Positions 5,725 through 9,958 of a stretch of 9,958 nucleotides of DNA are shown here, piece by piece. The stretch spans positions 1 to 9,958 of the forward strand of contig DLOT01000074.1 of NCBI GenBank assembly GCA_002479715.1. The letters are read 5' to 3'. A program made the position numbers and the translations under genes. Below the pieces are notes generated by a model. It was not told where the DNA came from. It worked only from the letters and a program-made list of their open reading frames with translations, and searched no databases. Within the stretch, counting starts at the first letter, position 1. Each line of letters begins with the position of its first letter. Source of the stretch: Ruminococcus sp. UBA7477 (lineage in GTDB: Bacteria > Bacillota > Clostridia > Oscillospirales > Ruminococcaceae).

Positions 5725-7029
5725 ATGAACAGTATGTCTATTTGGAAAAAGACCTCCAGCCTGCCTTCCTTTGAAAATCTGCGGGAGAATATAAAAACAC
5801 AGGTACTGGTCATCGGCGGCGGTCTGGCCGGTATCCTGACGGCGCATTTTCTGAAAGAAAGCGGCGTTGACTGCGTTGTTCTGGAAAAGGGCAGAGTATG
5901 CGGCGGCACCACATCCGGAACGACAGCCAAGCTTACCTTTCAGCATGGTCTTATATACAGCCGCCTTTTGAAGGAAAAGGGTGAGTATGCCGCCCGCGAA
6001 TATCAGAATGCAAACGCCGAGGCACTTGAGCATTTTGCAAAGCTTTGTGCGGATAAGGACTGCGATTATGAGATAAGACCCTCATGCGTCTATTCGCTTC
6101 GCGGAAAAAAGCTTCTTGCAGACGAAATAGAAGCCCTTGACAGGATAGGCGTTTCGGCAAAATTTGAAAAAGAGCTTCCTCTGCCGTTTGAGACCGACGG
6201 CGGCGTGACCGTTGAAAACCAGGCTCAGATCAATCCGCTGAAGCTTGCGGCTGAGCTTCTGAATGGGCTGACAGTTTATGAAAACTCACCCGTGTGCCGC
6301 TTTGAAAAGGGAAAGGCAGTGACGGACAACGGCTCGGTAACTGCTGACTATATCGTTATTTCGACCCATTTCCCGTTCATAAACAGCCACGGCGCATATT
6401 TTCTCAAGCTTTATCAAAACCGTTCATACATGGCGGCATTGAAGAATGCAAAACCGGTAGGCGGAATGTATGTTGACGAGAACGAAAAAGGAATGACCTT
6501 CCGCGATTACGGCGAATACCTTATAATCGGCAGCGGCGGAAGCAGAACAGGCAAGGATATGCGCGGAGGAGAAAGGCTAGATCGGCTGACACGGGAATAC
6601 TATCCCGGCGCACAAACAGTCTGCCGCTGGGCGGCACAGGACTGCATGAGTCTTGACGGTATGCCGTATATCGGCCGATACAGTGCTGCGGCGGCTGATA
6701 TGTTTGTCGCGACCGGCTTCAATAAATGGGGAATGACTGGTTCGATGATCTCGGCAATGATCATCAGCGACATGATATTAAAAAGGCAAAACCATTACGA
6801 ACGCCTGTTCAGTCCGTCAAGAAGTATGTTCAAAAAGCAGCTTTTTGTAAACGGTCTTGAATCTGCTGTCAATATGCTCCGGCCGACGGCGCCTAGATGT
6901 CCTCATCTCGGCTGCGCTTTAAAATGGAATGCTTCTGAGCATTCGTGGGATTGTTCCTGTCACGGTTCGCGCTTTGCATCAGACGGAGAGATACTGAACA
7001 ACCCGGCAAACAAGCCGCTTGGCAGATAA
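5725..7029 (+). CDS. FAD-dependent oxidoreductase with C-terminal Rieske domain
   Basis: A 434-residue fusion of a DAO-type FAD oxidoreductase with a Rieske iron-sulphur domain. The N-terminal Rossmann fold shows VLVIGGGLAG (GGGLAG at 31-36) and then a strand ending in VVLEKG, whose acidic residue binds the FAD ribose. GGTTSGTTAKLTFQHG is typical of this FAD family. The C-terminal part has CPHLGC (Cys392, His394, Cys397) and CSCHGS (Cys410, Cys412, His413): Cys392/His394 and Cys410/His413 would hold the [2Fe-2S] cluster, while Cys397 and Cys412 match the disulphide pair of cytochrome bc1-type Rieske proteins. The architecture resembles YhfW-like proteins of Bacillus, where the substrate is unknown. 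It has no signal peptide, so it is probably cytoplasmic. AGGA (5711-5714) lies 10 bases before the ATG. The C-terminus (NPANKPLGR) looks complete. Confidence 0.9.
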   Translation: MNSMSIWKKTSSLPSFENLRENIKTQVLVIGGGLAGILTAHFLKESGVDCVVLEKGRVCGGTTSGTTAKLTFQHGLIYSRLLKEKGEYAAREYQNANAEALEHFAKLCADKDCDYEIRPSCVYSLRGKKLLADEIEALDRIGVSAKFEKELPLPFETDGGVTVENQAQINPLKLAAELLNGLTVYENSPVCRFEKGKAVTDNGSVTADYIVISTHFPFINSHGAYFLKLYQNRSYMAALKNAKPVGGMYVDENEKGMTFRDYGEYLIIGSGGSRTGKDMRGGERLDRLTREYYPGAQTVCRWAAQDCMSLDGMPYIGRYSAAAADMFVATGFNKWGMTGSMISAMIISDMILKRQNHYERLFSPSRSMFKKQLFVNGLESAVNMLRPTAPRCPHLGCALKWNASEHSWDCSCHGSRFASDGEILNNPANKPLGR

Positions 7030-7091
7030 AAAAGATCCTATTTTTGCGTGAAAGAGAATATTAGACTGTAGAAAAAACATAGATTTATAAA

Positions 7092-7118
7092 GGAACGCCC
7101 TCACTTGCAGGGCGTTCC
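7092..7118. repeat. Perfect 10-bp hairpin, start of a hairpin repeat cluster
   Basis: GGAACGCCCT (7092-7101) pairs with AGGGCGTTCC (7109-7118) around CACTTGC. On the + strand no T-tract follows. On the - strand TTTATAAATC follows, so weak termination of - strand transcription is possible. It is adjacent to the hairpins at 7155-7225 and is probably part of the same intergenic element. Confidence 0.6.
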
Positions 7119-7230
7119 CTCTACACCCCTTTGCGGAGCGCTTGTAAGGCAATAGTGGGGCTTTGCCCCACAACCCACCAAAGGCTCTGTCTCTGGACTC
7201 CGCCAAAGGGATAATATCCCTTTGGAATCC
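7119..7230. repeat. REP-like intergenic hairpin repeat
   Basis: Two perfect hairpins stand out. GTGGGGC (7155-7161) pairs with GCCCCAC (7165-7171) around TTT, and CCAAAGGGAT (7203-7212) pairs with ATCCCTTTGG (7216-7225) around AAT. Between them ACCAAAGG and CCAAAGGG recur. The block (cacccctttgcgg..., gtggggctttgcccc, ccaaaggg...ccctttgg) resembles repeated intergenic elements I associate with Ruminococcus and related Clostridia, but the genome copy number cannot be checked here. It contains no credible ORF. Confidence 0.55.
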
Positions 7231-7257
7231 CATTATTTGTTGACTGCAACTTTTTCG

Positions 7258-7308
7258 ACAAACAAAAGATCCTCTTTCCCACAGAGAGAAAGAGGATCTT
7301 TTGTTTGT
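7258..7308. terminator. Bidirectional terminator, 21-bp perfect stem
   Basis: The 21-base arms at 7258-7278 and 7288-7308 are perfect reverse complements around a 9-base loop (7279-7287), with an AAAAGATCCTCTTTC core. The right arm ends in TTTTGTTTGT, supplying T-rich sequence for the + strand, and the symmetry supplies the same on the - strand. It begins 7 bases beyond the stop codon of the lipoprotein gene (- strand), whose transcript converges with that of the FAD-Rieske gene, so it probably terminates both. Confidence 0.85.
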
Positions 7309-7314
7309 GACTTA

Positions 7315-9780
7315 TTATTGCTGCTCGCCGGTAATAATTATTATAAATCCGCCTGCTGCCGAGTATCTCAGCGTTTCGAGCTTATCCTCAAGACCAAGCT
7401 CGTTGAATGCCAGGATTATAGCGTTGTTCAGCTCGCGGGTGTCTATCTCCCCCTGCCAGCGGACAATGAAGATCTCCGTGTCGGCAGTTATGTTTGCTGT
7501 CATCAGCTGCTCGTACTGGTCTATGGTTTCGGGGCAAAGACCGTTTTTGTTGTAGTATTCCATGCTGCCGTCGCTGCCATTGAAGCTGTCTGCCTCTGCA
7601 TCAATGGCGAACATCTTGTCTTTTGTGTAGCCGGCAGCCTGTGCGAGAGAACTGTCAGCCTCATAGAGAAAGTAGGGAATACCTGTGTTGACCTCGTTAT
7701 TTGTGCAGTCAATCTCGTACTTGTTTCCGCCAATGGTAACTATATTCCATGCGTGCGGAAGGTTGCCGTTGAGATATCCGGTTACAACCGTGCAGTCAAC
7801 ACCCGACAGATCACAAAGAAGCTTGAAGGAGTAGGCGTATGACATACAAACTCCCTTTCCCTCGACCAGAATGCCGTGAGTGTTGAAGGCGTTGGCGTAA
7901 CCGTCGGGAACGGTCGAGAAGCCGCTCTCCTGTGCTTTTTCACAAGCTTCGGTATCGTATACGGAGTTGTTGACGAGGTAATTGTAGAGAGTGTTGATCT
8001 TTTCCTCATCGGTCATATTCTCGGTGATATTTGCGGAAACGACCTCAGAGGCTTTGCCTGAAACATCCTCCTGATTGGCGCGGATCGTTTCTTTGTCGAG
8101 AACATAGCTTACCGAGAGGGTCATGGTGTTATAGTCGTATGCGAAGGAGGCTATGTTCATAATATAAGGGTTCTGATAATAAACCTTCATGAGCAGGTCC
8201 GAAAGGGTGTAGGGGTTTTGCAGAGCCGGAAAAGCTTCAACCGAGATCTGCTCGTTTGCCAAAACGAGGTTTCTGGCAAGCCATTCCTCTTCGGCAGAGT
8301 CGGCGTTTACGTAAACTCCCTCGGGCAGGCCCTCAACAGTTTGCTGATTGCCGCTTTCAATATGCTCCTGAGTATTATCTGCCTGAGTGTCGATAAGCGG
8401 CTTATCCTCGGGCGGCTGCTCATCAGGCTGTCCGTCTTCAACGGGGATTATCGTTTCAACATCCGGCGATGGGGTCTTTTCGACATCGTCTTCGGGAGGG
8501 GTGTTGCCGGTTTCCGGATCGCTTCCCGTATTGGATTGGGGTTCGCCTATGTCGTTGTCAAAGCATACAGAACCGTAAAGATATGTTCCCTCGACCTTGT
8601 AGTCGTATTCATCCCACTGATATTCATAGCAGTCAACATGGGTTCTCACATAGCTTACATTGCGGAGCGATGTTGTTCCGTCGATGTTGATGACCTCGAC
8701 CTGCGCCGGGAAATCAGCCGGGCTGTCGTATCTGCCCTTTATTTCGGATTCCTCGGTCATCTTGTGAGGAAGCACAAGATCGGCAGTCGTAACAGGGTTG
8801 CTCAAGCCGCTCTCCTTGCCGTTGACTACAGCCGTAACGAAATATTCGCCGCATACACTGTAGTTCTGACCGCTGTTTGAAAGCTTGCCGGTCAGCATAT
8901 TCTCGACCTCCGCAATGCTGTGGCCTTCCTTTCCCGCAAAGCCGTCGAAGAAGCAGTCGGTCGTTTCGTCGTCGTAGAGAAGATAAAGCTGATTTTCGGG
9001 AGTGGCGTTCATTCCGCAGTCATAGCCCGACTGAGCGCCGTTAAGAGGGTGATTGTCAGAGCCTGTGCTGAGCGCGTCGTCAACCAGATTATAGATGATG
9101 TACTTTTCTGCTCCCTCGACAGGATCCCACTGAAGCGAGAAGCGGCCGTCCTCGCTGACAACGCCTTTAACAGTCGGCGCCTTGACCTCCTTATTGACCG
9201 TGAACGGTATAACGACCGGGGTTTCAAGCTTTGCGGGAGAGTCTGCTTCGAGATCGTAGTGAAGTGCAATGTAATAGATAGGTGCGTTTCCCCAACAGTT
9301 GATCTGTTCATATGCGTATTGCTTACTCTGCTCCTCGGTTGCCAGAACAGGCTTCATGGGCGCTACCGTGAGCTTTGTTTTGCCTTCGGCGACATCAAGT
9401 GAGGCAGTGTAGAATATCTTGCTTTCCTCGCTGCAGCTCAGATCCGTGTGAACGGAAACAAAGTCGTAAAGCTCCACATCTGTTTCAAATGCGTCAAAGT
9501 TAAAGTTGAATTCAAACGCTTCTGTCTGGCTGACATTGTAGAGAGGCATTATCTCCTTGCTGTCGTCGATGCCGTAGGCTTCTTTGATGTCCGCGACAGA
9601 CACCGCCGCGCCTGCAACGCCTATATTGACGTTAGAGGGATCCGCGTTCGATGAGCTGTCGCTTGCCGAAGAGCTTTCCGGCTGCGAATCGTCGGAGATC
9701 CTGCTGTCATTTGCGCCGCAGCCCGACAGTGCCATAACTACCGCCAGAACTGCCGCACAGTATCTTGATATCTTTTTCAT
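7315..9780 (-). CDS. Lipoprotein with transglutaminase-like domain
   Basis: An 821-residue predicted cell-surface lipoprotein. Residues 1-21 form a lipoprotein signal peptide with the lipobox LSGC, Cys21 being lipidated. A Ser/Asp-rich stalk follows (about 22-50). A fibronectin type III-like region is suggested near residues 199-340, with LQWDPVEGAEKYIIYNLVDD around Trp218. A Pro/Glu/Asp/Gln-rich linker runs from about 412 to 483. The C-terminal half carries a transglutaminase-like (papain-fold) core with Cys645 in GKGVCMSYA, His676 in PHAWN and Asp691 in YEIDCTNN, the expected Cys-His-Asp triad and spacing. Such domains in bacteria are usually cysteine proteases or peptidoglycan- or protein-modifying enzymes rather than true crosslinking transglutaminases, so the substrate is unknown. 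On the coding strand AAAGGA lies before the ATG. Adhesion or processing of polysaccharide or protein at the surface is plausible but inferred. Confidence 0.88.
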   Translation of the reverse strand: MKKISRYCAAVLAVVMALSGCGANDSRISDDSQPESSSASDSSSNADPSNVNIGVAGAAVSVADIKEAYGIDDSKEIMPLYNVSQTEAFEFNFNFDAFETDVELYDFVSVHTDLSCSEESKIFYTASLDVAEGKTKLTVAPMKPVLATEEQSKQYAYEQINCWGNAPIYYIALHYDLEADSPAKLETPVVIPFTVNKEVKAPTVKGVVSEDGRFSLQWDPVEGAEKYIIYNLVDDALSTGSDNHPLNGAQSGYDCGMNATPENQLYLLYDDETTDCFFDGFAGKEGHSIAEVENMLTGKLSNSGQNYSVCGEYFVTAVVNGKESGLSNPVTTADLVLPHKMTEESEIKGRYDSPADFPAQVEVINIDGTTSLRNVSYVRTHVDCYEYQWDEYDYKVEGTYLYGSVCFDNDIGEPQSNTGSDPETGNTPPEDDVEKTPSPDVETIIPVEDGQPDEQPPEDKPLIDTQADNTQEHIESGNQQTVEGLPEGVYVNADSAEEEWLARNLVLANEQISVEAFPALQNPYTLSDLLMKVYYQNPYIMNIASFAYDYNTMTLSVSYVLDKETIRANQEDVSGKASEVVSANITENMTDEEKINTLYNYLVNNSVYDTEACEKAQESGFSTVPDGYANAFNTHGILVEGKGVCMSYAYSFKLLCDLSGVDCTVVTGYLNGNLPHAWNIVTIGGNKYEIDCTNNEVNTGIPYFLYEADSSLAQAAGYTKDKMFAIDAEADSFNGSDGSMEYYNKNGLCPETIDQYEQLMTANITADTEIFIVRWQGEIDTRELNNAIILAFNELGLEDKLETLRYSAAGGFIIIITGEQQ

Positions 9781-9817
9781 AAAATCAATCCTTTCTGATC
9801 GCGTCTTTCAAACGCCT

Positions 9818-9846
9818 TTCATATTCTGAACGTTTTTAAACAGCAA
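9818..9846 (-). promoter_or_regulatory. Weak candidate promoter for the lipoprotein gene
   Basis: Read on the - strand, TTGCTG (9841-9846) and TATGAA (9818-9823) are 17 bases apart, with 3/6 and 4/6 consensus matches. It is well placed before the ATG at 9780, but it is only a weak match. The gene may instead be transcribed with the upstream - strand gene ending at 9862. Confidence 0.25.
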
Positions 9847-9861
9847 AAGGTTGCACCGACT

Positions 9862-9958
9862 TCAATTTATTTTGTAACAGCCGTCGCCGCCGTCGATCTG
9901 AACGTATTTTCCGCCTGTTACCGTAAGCTTTGTTACACTGCCGTCGGTGAAAACCGCT
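9862..9958 (-). CDS. C-terminus of an upstream gene, truncated by the window
   Basis: Reading the - strand from the window edge, 31 codons end in TGA at 9862-9864; the last residues are GGKYVQIDGGDGCYKIN. The stretch is rich in Gly, Thr, Val and Asp, as in the last strands of a beta-sandwich or secreted carbohydrate-binding domain, but it is too short to assign a family. It points the same way as the lipoprotein gene, 81 bases upstream of that start, and no clear terminator lies between them, so the two may form an operon. The conclusion that this is coding rests on the open frame and its coding-like composition. Confidence 0.5.
   Translation of the reverse strand, partial: AVFTDGSVTKLTVTGGKYVQIDGGDGCYKIN

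Noticed and set aside
7092..7225. CRISPR array
   Set aside because: The short repeated units are hairpin arms of differing sequence and spacing, not direct repeats of constant length with spacers.
7222..7842. Long + strand ORF of 206 codons
   Set aside because: It is antisense to the lipoprotein gene, and its composition reflects that gene's codon structure. The lipoprotein frame has a signal peptide, catalytic motifs and a ribosome binding site.
8218..8880. + strand ORF of 220 codons opposite the lipoprotein
   Set aside because: Antisense shadow without motif support. Valine-rich and arginine-rich runs arise from the opposite-strand codons.

Overview
The window looks like a chromosomal segment from a gut or rumen Bacillota, most likely an Oscillospiraceae/Ruminococcus-type Clostridia. 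This is inferred from clear Shine-Dalgarno sites of the AAGGAG type, intrinsic terminators, balanced base composition, an AsnB of the AsnO length class, a serine/aspartate-rich lipoprotein with a transglutaminase-like domain, and an intergenic hairpin repeat of a style I associate with Ruminococcus genomes. No search could be run, so the taxonomy is an inference.

Layout on the + strand: pyrG (CTP synthase, 150-1760) and an asnB-type asparagine synthase (1826-3667) follow a promoter-like region at 1-149. They are 65 bases apart with no terminator between them, so they probably form an operon, and both enzymes take nitrogen from glutamine in an ATP-dependent reaction. A strong intrinsic terminator (3675-3719) closes this unit. 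A second unit begins at a perfect consensus sigma-70 promoter (TTGACA, 17 bases, TATAAT; 3756-3784). Its -10 box lies inside a perfect 13-bp inverted repeat, and a leader of about 105 nt with a multi-tier stem-loop follows. The unit encodes a GNAT acetyltransferase (3896-4639) and a class I SAM methyltransferase (4644-5429), 4 bases apart, and ends at an intrinsic terminator (5447-5494). A third unit pairs a 58-residue hydrophilic protein with a TTG start (5545-5721) with an FAD-dependent oxidoreductase that carries a C-terminal Rieske [2Fe-2S] domain (5725-7029).

The 285-base gap at 7030-7314 holds a cluster of perfect hairpins resembling an intergenic repeat family, then a 21-bp perfectly palindromic terminator shared by the converging transcripts. 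On the - strand lie a large secreted lipoprotein with a transglutaminase-like catalytic triad (7315-9780) and, upstream of it, the last 31 codons of another - strand gene that runs off the window (9862-9958).

Most of the window is ordinary housekeeping or accessory metabolism. The parts most worth a second look are the structured, palindrome-containing leader of the GNAT-methyltransferase unit, the small protein coupled to the FAD-Rieske enzyme, and the hairpin repeat near the terminator.
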